Below, piece by piece: positions 15,675 to 24,646 of a stretch of DNA of 64,000 nt. Position 1 is the first letter of the stretch; each line of letters begins with the position of its first letter. The notes beneath the pieces are model-generated. The model was given only the letters and a program-made list of their open reading frames with translations, had not been told where the DNA came from and searched no databases. The stretch is taken from NCBI RefSeq assembly GCF_029581355.1, contig NZ_CP120849.1, positions 1,706,501 through 1,770,500 on the forward strand, written 5' to 3'. The stretch is from Parabacteroides chongii. Its GTDB lineage: Bacteria > Bacteroidota > Bacteroidia > Bacteroidales > Tannerellaceae. The position numbers and the translations under genes are program-made.

Positions 15675-18509
15675 TTACTTGACAGCCCGTTTGGTCCGGA
15701 CTGTTACATTACCTTTCAGGCCTACGGCACTGTCTGTTGTTCCGTTCAGTAATACTCGCAGGTCACATCTTTCGTTTACTGCAGGGAACTCGACTGTAAA
15801 GTCTTCTTCCTTATCTGATGCCTTGGAGCCTATCTGTTTTCCGTTCAACCAAATTTCTGCTTTCCCCGTCAACTGTTTGAAGAGGATACTTCCACCTTCT
15901 GTCTTATGTGCTTCATAGGGATTGAACGTGGAACGTAATATAACGAAGTTGGCATTTTCCAGTTTGATCAGTTCATTACCTGCTACCGGTTGCCAGCTGT
16001 TCATGTCGTTGTCTGCTATCTGGCGGGTTGCATCAGGCTTCTCGGTCGAAAGGGGAGAAGCAACCCATTTATTCAGCAACATAGGCGGAAATTCAGGAGC
16101 AATGGATGGAATAGGAGCGACCTGGTCGGCATTGATTGTAATCGCAGCCGGTTTTAATCCGGGAGTGGAGGCTGTCAGAGTAATTGTTCCTGCGCCTTCT
16201 TTACTTTGGATGATCACTTGTGCAAGGCCATTAAACAGGCTGCGTTTATTCCCTTTTTCCGGTTCGTGACAATTGGGGTCACCATTTCCCAAACCGATGA
16301 TTTCTGCCGGACCGGTTACGGTGAATTCGATCATATGGTTGGCTGTCGGGACGTGACGGCCTTTGGAATCAATGACCTCTACGGTTATAGGCATGGCATC
16401 TCTTCCGTCGCCTGCCAGGTTGTTACGATCCGGAGTCAGGCGGACCTGGACAGGTTCTTTAGTCGTTTCCACCTTCGTTCGCGAAACGATCTTGCCGTTT
16501 TTGTAGCCGATCGCTTCCAGTTTACCCGGCTTGTAAGGAACGAACCAGGTATTCATTTCGTAGGGATCTACCTGTTGTTCGGATATTTCTTTGCCGTTCA
16601 GCAACAGTTTCACTTTGTCTGCATTGCTTAAAGCCATTACTTTGATCGGTTTTCCGATGGAATCGGCAGGCCAGTTCCAGTGTGGGACCAGTTCCAGGAT
16701 TGGCTTATCCTTTACCCATTGTGCCTGATGCAGGTAATAAGCCATTTTGGGGAAACCACATAAGTCCATGATGCCGAAGAAGGAACTGACTGTTGGCCAG
16801 CGATGCGGAGTCGGCTCGCCATGATAATCGAATCCGGTCCAGTAGAAGCAACCGGCCATCCAGGGACGTTCGTTCACAGCTTTCCAAGCTCTGCGATGCG
16901 TAGCACCCCAGCCGGCACATTCAGTGTCATAGGAATCCATCACGTGTGTTTCGTAGTCTGTCTTATATTCTCCTCGGGTCATAAAGGCCGAACCATCTTC
17001 CGAACTGGTCAGAGGAAGTTCCGGATTCTCTTCATGGAAACGGTCGTAACTTTCGATTTGGTAATTGAATCCGCCGACATCTACCGCTTGTGATACATTG
17101 TATTTGGAGAAGAATCCTCCGTTCATGGCTGCCGTAATAGGGCGAGTCGGATCCATCTTTTTAACGACATCATACATACGTCGAACCATTTCAACCCCGT
17201 TTTCCGTGCCCTGCATCGGTTCTTCATTGAAAACAGACCAAAGGATGACACTTGGACAATTACGGTCGCGGCGTACTTGCCACTCCAGTTGACGCACATA
17301 TTCGGGTGAAGTGTTGAACAATCTGTTTTCATCTAAAACCATGATACCCATGCTGTCGCAAGCAGCCATAAACTCTTTGGCAACCGGATTATGAGCTACA
17401 CGATAGGCATTGACTCCCATCTCTTTCAATTTGCGGAGGCGGAATTCCCAAAAGGCATCGGGAACGGCAACACCGACTCCGGCGTGATCCTGGTGGTTAC
17501 AAACACCTTTTATCTTGATGTTCTCTCCATTCAGCCAAAAACCTGTATTGTTATCGAAACGGATGGTACGGAAGCCGCATTTGGTTTCGACCTCATCGGT
17601 TACAATGCCGTTTTGTTTCACTGTAGTCTTTACTTTATAGAGGCTAGGACTGTCGGGTGACCAAAGTTTCGGGTCTGATACGGTCAGCGGGAGATGGGTA
17701 ATGCCTTCTCTTAATGCAGTGACAGAGACTGCTTTTGACTGTGTTGTCATTTGTTTGCCATCGGGAGCGAACAGGGTGACTTCGACTTCTCCGTCAGCCG
17801 GTAACTTGCCCGAGTTATATAAAGTAACTTCCACAGGTATTTCCCATTGGCTGTCGTTCTTCTTTACTGGATGAGCAAATACACCGTCGGTAATGATATG
17901 CAGCGGCGAACGTTTGACCAGCCATGTATGACGGTAGATTCCCGCTCCTTCATACCACCAGCCTTCCTGCGCTTCTGCATCCACGCGTACGGCGATTGTA
18001 TTGATCTCATCTCCGTAAGTTGCATACGGAGTGATGTCGATATACATGGAGGTGTATCCGCACCAGTTGCGATGCAGTACAGTTCCGTTTACCCAAATGG
18101 TTGCATGGGTTGAAATACCGTCGAATTGTATCTCAAGATGTTTCCCCTTGTCTTCGGGGTCGAGTTTGAATTTGCGGCGGTACCAGCCAAAACCGCGGTC
18201 GTAGTATCCCTGGGAGAGGTTGGCATCCGGATTCACATTCCCTTCGATGGCCCAGTCATGGGGTAAATCGACTATACGCCAGGAAGAGTCGTCATAGTTT
18301 GGAGAGGCAGCTCCGCTTACATATCCGGCTTTGGCGTTCCGGTAAGTTGCATTATGGCCTTTGATGACTGGATAAGGGATATCCCCTTTGTGGAAGCTCC
18401 AGCCTTTATCGAGGGACAGGACTTCGCGCTTGGTTACTTTTTCCTGTGCATGTGCCTGCAGAGAGAAGCTTATGCACAAAAGAAGTAGAAAACTTTTGAA
18501 TGTTGTCAT
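15675..18509 (-). CDS. GH2 beta-galactosidase, secreted
   Basis: 944 residues with signal peptide (about 1-22, ending QAHAQ). Order: jelly-roll sugar-binding domain (about 30-200), Ig-like domain (about 210-310), TIM barrel (about 315-600), then Ig-like and C-terminal beta domains (DUF4982-like and Big-like, about 640-944). GH2 residues are present: the SVFNEEP motif gives acid/base Glu429 and SSEDG gives nucleophile Glu504; GVCNHQDHAG and YRVAHNP are family hallmarks. Galactosidase activity is the most likely; GH2 also includes glucuronidases and mannosidases. It follows the phosphodiesterase by 15 bp and closes PUL A. Confidence 0.9.
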   Translation of the reverse strand: MTTFKSFLLLLCISFSLQAHAQEKVTKREVLSLDKGWSFHKGDIPYPVIKGHNATYRNAKAGYVSGAASPNYDDSSWRIVDLPHDWAIEGNVNPDANLSQGYYDRGFGWYRRKFKLDPEDKGKHLEIQFDGISTHATIWVNGTVLHRNWCGYTSMYIDITPYATYGDEINTIAVRVDAEAQEGWWYEGAGIYRHTWLVKRSPLHIITDGVFAHPVKKNDSQWEIPVEVTLYNSGKLPADGEVEVTLFAPDGKQMTTQSKAVSVTALREGITHLPLTVSDPKLWSPDSPSLYKVKTTVKQNGIVTDEVETKCGFRTIRFDNNTGFWLNGENIKIKGVCNHQDHAGVGVAVPDAFWEFRLRKLKEMGVNAYRVAHNPVAKEFMAACDSMGIMVLDENRLFNTSPEYVRQLEWQVRRDRNCPSVILWSVFNEEPMQGTENGVEMVRRMYDVVKKMDPTRPITAAMNGGFFSKYNVSQAVDVGGFNYQIESYDRFHEENPELPLTSSEDGSAFMTRGEYKTDYETHVMDSYDTECAGWGATHRRAWKAVNERPWMAGCFYWTGFDYHGEPTPHRWPTVSSFFGIMDLCGFPKMAYYLHQAQWVKDKPILELVPHWNWPADSIGKPIKVMALSNADKVKLLLNGKEISEQQVDPYEMNTWFVPYKPGKLEAIGYKNGKIVSRTKVETTKEPVQVRLTPDRNNLAGDGRDAMPITVEVIDSKGRHVPTANHMIEFTVTGPAEIIGLGNGDPNCHEPEKGNKRSLFNGLAQVIIQSKEGAGTITLTASTPGLKPAAITINADQVAPIPSIAPEFPPMLLNKWVASPLSTEKPDATRQIADNDMNSWQPVAGNELIKLENANFVILRSTFNPYEAHKTEGGSILFKQLTGKAEIWLNGKQIGSKASDKEEDFTVEFPAVNERCDLRVLLNGTTDSAVGLKGNVTVRTKRAVK

Positions 18510-18524
18510 TGTAATATTATTGGA

Positions 18525-19472
18525 TTATTTGAATATCGATTTTATTACCTCTCCAGTCCAGAATAAAGGTTGATCAACCTTGAACAGATGCAGGATAGTT
18601 GTTGCAGTATTTACCGTATTATTGGCTTCTGTGATCTTGAATCCTTTTTTTATTCCGGGACCAGTGATTCCCCACGGTACGATCATTTCGTCTGTGCTGA
18701 CTCCGCCATGTCCGTAATTAATACCGCCATGGTCTGTGAGAAACATGAAATGAGTATCTTTATACATTCCTTCCTGTTTCATTTTATTGATAAACTTGCC
18801 GATCTCGATGTCTGCTTCTTCAATCGATCGGATATATTCCGGAGACATCCATTTATATTTATGTCCGGCATGATCGGTATGCACAGAGTAGAGAAAGACT
18901 AAAGTCGGATTTGTCCGGTTTGCCATCAGGAAGGACAATGCTTTTTCATAATTCGGTATGTAAGCATCCTGTTCAAGATAACTTACTTCGTCGAAATATT
19001 GTTTGTTATATGGATAGAACAGATTGATCCAGTTATAGTAAAATGCTGTTTTCATCGTAGGAATGGTATCTTTCAATATTTTGAATACCGAAGGATAATA
19101 TCCTGCACTATCTTTTTCTATAGCGGGTAATGTGAATTTGGTTATTTCCCAGCTGTTGTCCACTACACCGTGCTGTTCCGGACCGCTCCCGGTTAGATGA
19201 CTGGTCCAGTTGGGTAATGTGACCGAAGGCATGACCACACGTGTCTCTAGTGAAAGCGAACCCTCGGCCATCAGTGCATCCAAATTGGGCGTTTTTGCTT
19301 TCAAATATCCGTCTACGCAAATGCCGTCGAGAGAGATTAAAACAATGCGTTTTGCACGGGAGGCGCTTGCCTTTGTTGATAAAGCCGTTGCGGGACTGGC
19401 AAGGGAGGCAGTGCCTAATGTCAATGCTCCGGCAAGTCCTTTCTTAAAAAAGTTTCTTCTTGAGTTTTCCAT
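18525..19472 (-). CDS. Tat-exported phosphodiesterase of the alkaline phosphatase superfamily
   Basis: 315 residues beginning with a twin-arginine-like leader (RRNFFKKGLAGALTLG), which predicts export of a folded metalloenzyme. The type I phosphodiesterase/nucleotide pyrophosphatase fold is indicated by ISLDGICVDGYL (metal Asp), a Thr in MPSVTLPNW at the nucleophile position, NWTSHLTG, HTDHAGH and FLTDHGGINYGHGG (metal Asp/His). It would hydrolyse phosphodiester or phosphomonoester bonds. Its position between GH35 and GH2 of PUL A suggests it removes a phosphate-linked decoration from the glycan; nucleotide or lipid headgroup substrates are alternatives. A TATTTTTG box lies at 19518-19525. 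Confidence 0.85.
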   Translation of the reverse strand: MENSRRNFFKKGLAGALTLGTASLASPATALSTKASASRAKRIVLISLDGICVDGYLKAKTPNLDALMAEGSLSLETRVVMPSVTLPNWTSHLTGSGPEQHGVVDNSWEITKFTLPAIEKDSAGYYPSVFKILKDTIPTMKTAFYYNWINLFYPYNKQYFDEVSYLEQDAYIPNYEKALSFLMANRTNPTLVFLYSVHTDHAGHKYKWMSPEYIRSIEEADIEIGKFINKMKQEGMYKDTHFMFLTDHGGINYGHGGVSTDEMIVPWGITGPGIKKGFKITEANNTVNTATTILHLFKVDQPLFWTGEVIKSIFK

Positions 19473-19517
19473 AGGAGTCTATATTTTATATTGTTTTGTC
19501 AATGGTTTAGCAGTGCT

Positions 19518-19525
19518 CAAAAATA
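19518..19525 (-). promoter_or_regulatory. Possible -7 box before the phosphodiesterase gene
   Basis: The minus strand reads TATTTTTG 46 bp before the ATG at 19472 and after the terminator of the GH35 gene, so the last two PUL A genes may have their own promoter. AT-rich context lowers confidence. Confidence 0.35.
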
Positions 19526-19560
19526 ATGGAATATATTGTTTTACACTTAATTTTCACAAA

Positions 19561-19588
19561 AAAAGTACGCAAACGTTTGCGTACTTTT
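19561..19588 (-). terminator. Intrinsic terminator after GH35 (28-bp perfect palindrome)
   Basis: A perfect palindrome centred at 19574/19575, core GTACGCAAAC/GTTTGCGTAC. On the minus strand the stem is followed by a run of seven Ts, 23 bp past the GH35 stop, as expected of an intrinsic terminator. Its centre also fits LacI-family operators, so an operator role for the next gene is not excluded. Confidence 0.7.
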
Positions 19589-19610
19589 CTTGTGCCCTGT
19601 TTACATGAGT

Positions 19611-22280
19611 TTAAATAGAATCCATTTCTATTTTGAAACGATATTCCTGTTTTACCTGAATACCGGAAATAGTAGGATTTACACAATCGGCAGGATCAAC
19701 ATTTTTTTCAAAATAAATAGGAGCGTCAGCCGATTTTAACCCGTTGATGCGGATTTCCATCGGGTTGACATCAATGGCTTCTTTTAACCGACTTAAGCTA
19801 AGAATCCAGTCTGTACCGTCATAGAATGAATCTCCTATTAACCGACCGTTCTGGTATGCGTTGGCTATATCCCCTTTGTAGGAGATATACATGCGTGTTT
19901 CTTCTTCTCCGGAAGATACCCTCGGAGCTTTTATTTCGTAGAGGGCAATGTGTTCTTTCGGATCGTAAGTGACAACCTTTTTTTCTTCTTTTGCGATAAT
20001 TACCGGTTGATTGTCTTTTGCCGATAGCCAGGTTGCATCTGTATTCCATATAATACGTTCGCCGTTCTTCAAGAGAATTTCAATCTCGGCCATGACACTT
20101 TTATTTGTCGGTAAAGAGAACTCTATCGTATTGTCTTCTTTTTGAAGTAAAGAAGTTACGTCAGCATACGAATAATGGTCCATCGTAGTCGTTTTAGCCT
20201 CTTTACCGTTTAGAATACAACGGACAGAAGTTGGAGAGACGTAGCGTAAATAGGCCTGTTCTATCGTAGAGAATGTATTCAGAACAAATGAGCGTTTTAC
20301 TTTATCTCCTTCTGTCGGTCGGATCCACTGACTTTTTTCCATAGGTGTGATTGAACGGAAAGTGGCTTGCAGATTGCGTGGGGCTGCCTGATACTTTTGT
20401 TGTTTGAAGGAACCATTCCGGTACATCCATATTTCTGTTGCAGGCCGATCATCGATAAGCGTGATCTTGTCCTTGTCGTAGATCAATGCCGAATGAGTGA
20501 TAGCAACAAATTCTTTTCCTTTTAGAGTTCCTTTCCATATATGGTCAGATTCCTCTTCCGTCAATGTCACGAAACGTACCGTCGAACCGTCCTTTTTAGT
20601 GATTTCGATTACGCATTCTTTACCAGGAGTTAACTGATTGATAAAATATCCGTTTTTCTCTTTTTTACAACTGCCGTTTTTTACTTTAACATCCAGTATT
20701 TCTTTGTCTGCTATTAGATATTCACTTTGAATATAATCGTCTTCAAAAAAGAAATGGGTATCGTTGTTATCTTCTTTTAAAGAGCAAATAGGTTGTGCGG
20801 TTGCATATTTCAATAAGACATTGCTCAATTCTTGATTGAACGGCCAAAGGAAATAAGTTCCATCTTTTATTGTCACTTTTTTACGCGGCATACGGATGGT
20901 TTCATCTTTCAGCTTTATGGAAAACTGAACATTTTTATAATCTTTCTTACCGTTTCTGTATAAATAGTTCGAACAAAATAAGTATCCTGTAGCCCCATTG
21001 TTACGAACAGCCCATTGTAAATTATCACGATTTTGATTTTCTTTGGGAAGATAAGCGATGGATGGTGCCAATGTCGTTCCAAAATCATTCATGAAATAAT
21101 TATATTTTTTAGTTTCCTGCATAACAGTACCTAATGTTCCAAATTCACGGATCGGTGCTTGATAATCGTAACTGATCCGTGGTCCGGAAGATTGGAAGGT
21201 TCTCTTTTCTCCTACGGGGTTGGAGCCACCTACATACATGTAATATCCCATTAGATTAGCCCCACATCCCAGGCGTAAATTAATCATTTCTCCCGCCAGT
21301 TCTTCAGGGACAACTGCGCGGCGGTGATAAAATGTGGTTGACCCGACACCGACTTCACAGGTAAAGAAAGGAGAATCGTTGTTCTCTCCACTCAATGATT
21401 CTACGTCTCCTTCGATTTTGATGATATCTGTGCCGATGTTATCGGATAAACGATTGTAAGTAAAGAACTCAAAGTTAGAAGTTGGCATTTCTTCTTTTCC
21501 GGTGGTAGTCCACGGTGCTTCAATATAGAAGCCGGCGTAAGGCACGATTTCTCCTTTAGGATATTCACTGTCCATCCAGTGAGTCATGGTATAAAGAGGT
21601 ACATCGAAACCAATTTCGACAGCCATTTTCTTCAAGTTCATTAAATGAGAGACGATCATTCCTCTTGTTACATATTCATTTTCTAGTTGAAGAGCCATGA
21701 TCGGACCGCCATCTTTCCATAGCAAGCCATTGATCTGTCCATATAAACCTTGATACCATCGACGCGTATATTCAAGGTATAGAGGGTCATTCGAGCGAAC
21801 TTTGAGGTGTTTGTTTTCGACAATCCAGTCAGGAAGTCCTCCGTTCTTGATTTCTGCATTGCAATAGGGGCCGACGCGGAGATGTACTTTCAACCCTAAC
21901 TCTTTACATAATTCAACAAAACGCCGGAGATTGAGATGACCTTCCCAGGATAATTCGCCTTCCGTCTCTTCATGTAATGACCAAATACAGTAGGTCGCAA
22001 CGATGTTAATACCGGAAGCTTTCATTTTCAGTAAAGCGTCTCGCCAATAGTCTGGATGCATCCGGCTGTAGTGAAATTCCCCCATGACAGGGAGTTTCGG
22101 AATTCCTCCTTCATCCATGTACAGGTTATTTATACGGATTTCTTTTCCGGCCGGCCCTGGATTACCTAATGTCAGGTATTGGGTAGAAGGAGAAGAAACT
22201 TTACTTAGGTCTATCGTATGTTGGGCGGAGATTCCCCCCGCGATAAGAGAAAAAGCGGATAATAGGCATATTTTATTCAT
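19611..22280 (-). CDS. GH35 beta-galactosidase, secreted
   Basis: 889 residues with a signal peptide (about 1-19, ending GGISA). The GH35 barrel (about 45-380) shows GEFHYSRMHPDYWRDALLKM, YCIWSLHEETEG and VHLRVGPYCNAEI. Acid/base Glu202 lies in QLENEY and nucleophile Glu309 in TCEVGVG. Beta-sandwich domains fill the C-terminal half. The enzyme would release terminal beta-galactose in the periplasm or at the surface. It follows the PUL A lipoprotein gene after a 101-bp gap with a stem-loop and is closed by its own terminator. Confidence 0.92.
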   Translation of the reverse strand: MNKICLLSAFSLIAGGISAQHTIDLSKVSSPSTQYLTLGNPGPAGKEIRINNLYMDEGGIPKLPVMGEFHYSRMHPDYWRDALLKMKASGINIVATYCIWSLHEETEGELSWEGHLNLRRFVELCKELGLKVHLRVGPYCNAEIKNGGLPDWIVENKHLKVRSNDPLYLEYTRRWYQGLYGQINGLLWKDGGPIMALQLENEYVTRGMIVSHLMNLKKMAVEIGFDVPLYTMTHWMDSEYPKGEIVPYAGFYIEAPWTTTGKEEMPTSNFEFFTYNRLSDNIGTDIIKIEGDVESLSGENNDSPFFTCEVGVGSTTFYHRRAVVPEELAGEMINLRLGCGANLMGYYMYVGGSNPVGEKRTFQSSGPRISYDYQAPIREFGTLGTVMQETKKYNYFMNDFGTTLAPSIAYLPKENQNRDNLQWAVRNNGATGYLFCSNYLYRNGKKDYKNVQFSIKLKDETIRMPRKKVTIKDGTYFLWPFNQELSNVLLKYATAQPICSLKEDNNDTHFFFEDDYIQSEYLIADKEILDVKVKNGSCKKEKNGYFINQLTPGKECVIEITKKDGSTVRFVTLTEEESDHIWKGTLKGKEFVAITHSALIYDKDKITLIDDRPATEIWMYRNGSFKQQKYQAAPRNLQATFRSITPMEKSQWIRPTEGDKVKRSFVLNTFSTIEQAYLRYVSPTSVRCILNGKEAKTTTMDHYSYADVTSLLQKEDNTIEFSLPTNKSVMAEIEILLKNGERIIWNTDATWLSAKDNQPVIIAKEEKKVVTYDPKEHIALYEIKAPRVSSGEEETRMYISYKGDIANAYQNGRLIGDSFYDGTDWILSLSRLKEAIDVNPMEIRINGLKSADAPIYFEKNVDPADCVNPTISGIQVKQEYRFKIEMDSI

Positions 22281-22308
22281 TCCCGATAATATTGAATTTA
22301 GTTAAGAG

Positions 22309-22345
22309 GCTGGGTTAAAAGGATTTTTCTCCTTCTTAACCCAGC
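22309..22345 (-). other. Intercistronic stem-loop between lipoprotein and GH35 genes
   Basis: A 10-bp perfect stem (GCTGGGTTAA / TTAACCCAGC) encloses a smaller AAGGA/TCCTT hairpin. On the minus strand no long T run follows, so it may be an RNA-processing or stabilising element, or a weak terminator, adjusting GH35 expression relative to susCD. Confidence 0.6.
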
Positions 22346-22381
22346 TTTTAGAATATAAAGAGTCTGTTTTATGAAATTTTC

Positions 22382-22843
22382 TTATTTTACGAAATTCGTA
22401 ATCTTGATTGTCCAGTTTGCATCATCCCCATTTCCTGCTATAACTTTATATACAAATTCTTTTGCAGAAAAATCGGAGGGAAATGTTCCCATTGTCGGAG
22501 CACCATCTATTGGAGTGATACGAGCAGCTGAAGACACGTCGACATTAATTGCTAATGTAGTCAAAGAAACCTGCTCTCTGATGGGAGCGGTAAAAGTTTG
22601 TGTAGCATCTGGAACCTTTATTGAACATACTATTTCCTTTGTATCCACATTAATCGTTTTTTCCGTTGCCATTTCTATAACACGAAGTCTTTTCTCGCTT
22701 TCATCCCACCATCTGTATTCAAAACGAATATTTGTAATATCATTCTGACTGTATGTTTCCAGTTCGTCTAAACCGGCCTTCAGACAAGAAGTGTTTATGA
22801 CGATCAATAAAAGTAGAACTAAATAATTATACAATGCTTTCAT
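22382..22843 (-). CDS. Small PUL surface lipoprotein, family not recognised
   Basis: 153 residues with a lipoprotein signal (LVLLLLIVINTSC, Cys at about 20). The rest is a single predicted beta-rich module with IRFEYRWWDESE and a DANWTIKITNF end; no catalytic motif is seen. It stands directly after susD, where Bacteroidales PULs often encode SusE/SusF-like or DUF5018-type surface glycan-binding lipoproteins. A small glycan-binding or scaffolding role at the outer membrane is inferred only from position and signal. Confidence 0.75.
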   Translation of the reverse strand: MKALYNYLVLLLLIVINTSCLKAGLDELETYSQNDITNIRFEYRWWDESEKRLRVIEMATEKTINVDTKEIVCSIKVPDATQTFTAPIREQVSLTTLAINVDVSSAARITPIDGAPTMGTFPSDFSAKEFVYKVIAGNGDDANWTIKITNFVK

Positions 22844-22877
22844 TTTTCTTGTTGTTTTGTAAGATATTTATAAATAG

Positions 22878-24632
22878 TTACCATCCTTCGTTTTGATCGA
22901 GAGACGGGTTGTTTACTCTTTCTCCTTCAGGAACCGGGAACAAATATCTTTTCTTTGTAAAGATACGTTCGTTGGAAGAGCTCTGATAGGGTAAAGGAAT
23001 AATTTCAAAGTTTTTTCCGTCTTCGGAAATACTGATAGCGTGATGAGCTTTTGTCAATTCTTCCACTTTATCTTTTTTGTCGGCTTTTCCCCATCGCAAT
23101 AGACTCCAATATCTGTCACCTTCATGTACTAACTCGATACGGCGTTCACGTTTATAGGCTTTCCAGGCAAGTTCAGAAGACAAGTTCAAAGGAAGTTCCG
23201 GCATTCCACCATGTACTGTGCGGGTTTTATTAATATATTCAATTGCCGTAGAGATGTTACCCAAACGTAACATTGCCTCAGCATAGTTCAGATAAGAGCG
23301 TCCCAATCGCAGAACTACGTAATGATAATAAGTCGGGTCTGAATTCAATAACGGTTTTGCCGTGTATATACCTTTGCGATAAACATATCCGTTTAGAGCC
23401 ATTCCCCAATCACCTCCGGCTTTACTATCCCAATGCATATTACCTTTTGCGCGCATCGTTACGAGGCTGTTGAAAAAATGGCTTGAGTCTTGTACGACAG
23501 TTGCATAGAAGCGATTGTCCCGGTTCTTATAAATAGCGTCCGAAACATATCCGCCATTTTGTTGCCAGCTTTTGTAAAAACTACTTTGATCCCAGTCTTT
23601 GGCTGTTCCGTCCGTGTCTCTGACTTCGTAATCGTTTACCAGGTCAACGGAAGGAAATGTACCGATCCATCCTTCAAAACTATCATTCAGTTTAGGATTG
23701 GCAAACTCTTTCAGTTTATCATTGTTCACATTCGGAACAAGATTCTGCATCCAGGTATCTGCGAACGTTGTGTTATTTTCATGCCTGAACTGGGCCAAAA
23801 TAATCTCTTTTGAATTGAGTGCATAATCGAACTCGTTGAACATTTTTTCGTAATCGGTATCCAAACTATATTCTCCGAGGGCAAAAAGGTCTTCACTGGC
23901 TTTCTTTGCAATGTTGTAGTACTCATCTTGACCGGATTCGATATAGGCTGCACCGTGAAGTGCTACTTCCGCCATTAATGCATAGGCTGCACCTTGAGTA
24001 AGCATACCTGTCTCGGAGCCTTTAATGGAGGAGGGCAGTTCGGCAGCTGCATCCTGCAAATCTTTCAGTATGAAATCATACGTGTCCTTGATTGTTTCCG
24101 TTCTGGGCAGTTCCATCTTTTCTTCTGGATCGAGTACACGATCTACAATCATCAGTTTTCCGAACAAACGAGCACGGCTGAAGTAGATCATGGCACGCTG
24201 CATCTTAGCCTGTGCAATCAGGTAATTTTTATCTTGTTCCAGGAAGGTCGTGTTTTCTTCCATTTTTTGGAGCATGAGATTACATTTGCGGATGTTGGTA
24301 TAAATATCCCCGGCTTTATCTTTATCTGCCCCAGGGTTCCAGCCGGCATCAAAATATCGGTCGATCTGTTCTTTATTTACGTTCGAAGCGTCTCCGTCAT
24401 CCTGGATGACATCATTGTCCGTCCATTTATCATTCCACACCAACTGTCCGGTGGCATAATTGAGTGAGGGATACAAGAAGGCTTGTGCCAATTCCGCACT
24501 TTCCCATACATCGTTTTCCGAAAATTTGTCTAACGGACCTTTGTCTAGAATGTCACTACAAGCCGTACACCCTATTAGTAAGGCCACTGATATTGTTTTA
24601 ATATTCATATTTTTCATATTATTAAAATTCAA
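22878..24632 (-). CDS. SusD/RagB-family outer-membrane nutrient-binding lipoprotein (PUL A)
   Basis: 584 residues. The lipobox (LLIGCTAC, Cys near 25) is followed by CSDILDKGPLDKFSENDVW, the standard SusD opening, TPR-like helices (AMIYFSRARLFGKL) and the C-terminal RERRIELVHEGDRYWSLLRW block. It would sit on the SusC barrel as a lid that captures the oligosaccharide. An in-frame ATG at 24617 leaves a more typical signal peptide than the one at 24632. The gene begins 14 bp after susC and the two are certainly co-transcribed. Confidence 0.95.
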   Translation of the reverse strand: MNFNNMKNMNIKTISVALLIGCTACSDILDKGPLDKFSENDVWESAELAQAFLYPSLNYATGQLVWNDKWTDNDVIQDDGDASNVNKEQIDRYFDAGWNPGADKDKAGDIYTNIRKCNLMLQKMEENTTFLEQDKNYLIAQAKMQRAMIYFSRARLFGKLMIVDRVLDPEEKMELPRTETIKDTYDFILKDLQDAAAELPSSIKGSETGMLTQGAAYALMAEVALHGAAYIESGQDEYYNIAKKASEDLFALGEYSLDTDYEKMFNEFDYALNSKEIILAQFRHENNTTFADTWMQNLVPNVNNDKLKEFANPKLNDSFEGWIGTFPSVDLVNDYEVRDTDGTAKDWDQSSFYKSWQQNGGYVSDAIYKNRDNRFYATVVQDSSHFFNSLVTMRAKGNMHWDSKAGGDWGMALNGYVYRKGIYTAKPLLNSDPTYYHYVVLRLGRSYLNYAEAMLRLGNISTAIEYINKTRTVHGGMPELPLNLSSELAWKAYKRERRIELVHEGDRYWSLLRWGKADKKDKVEELTKAHHAISISEDGKNFEIIPLPYQSSSNERIFTKKRYLFPVPEGERVNNPSLDQNEGW

Positions 24633-24646
24633 TTGTTATACCTTTA

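Noticed and set aside
19561..19588. PurR/LacI-type operator
   Set aside because: The core fits such operators, but the perfect stem plus a seven-T run just after the GH35 stop is explained by a terminator, and no LacI-family gene is in the window.
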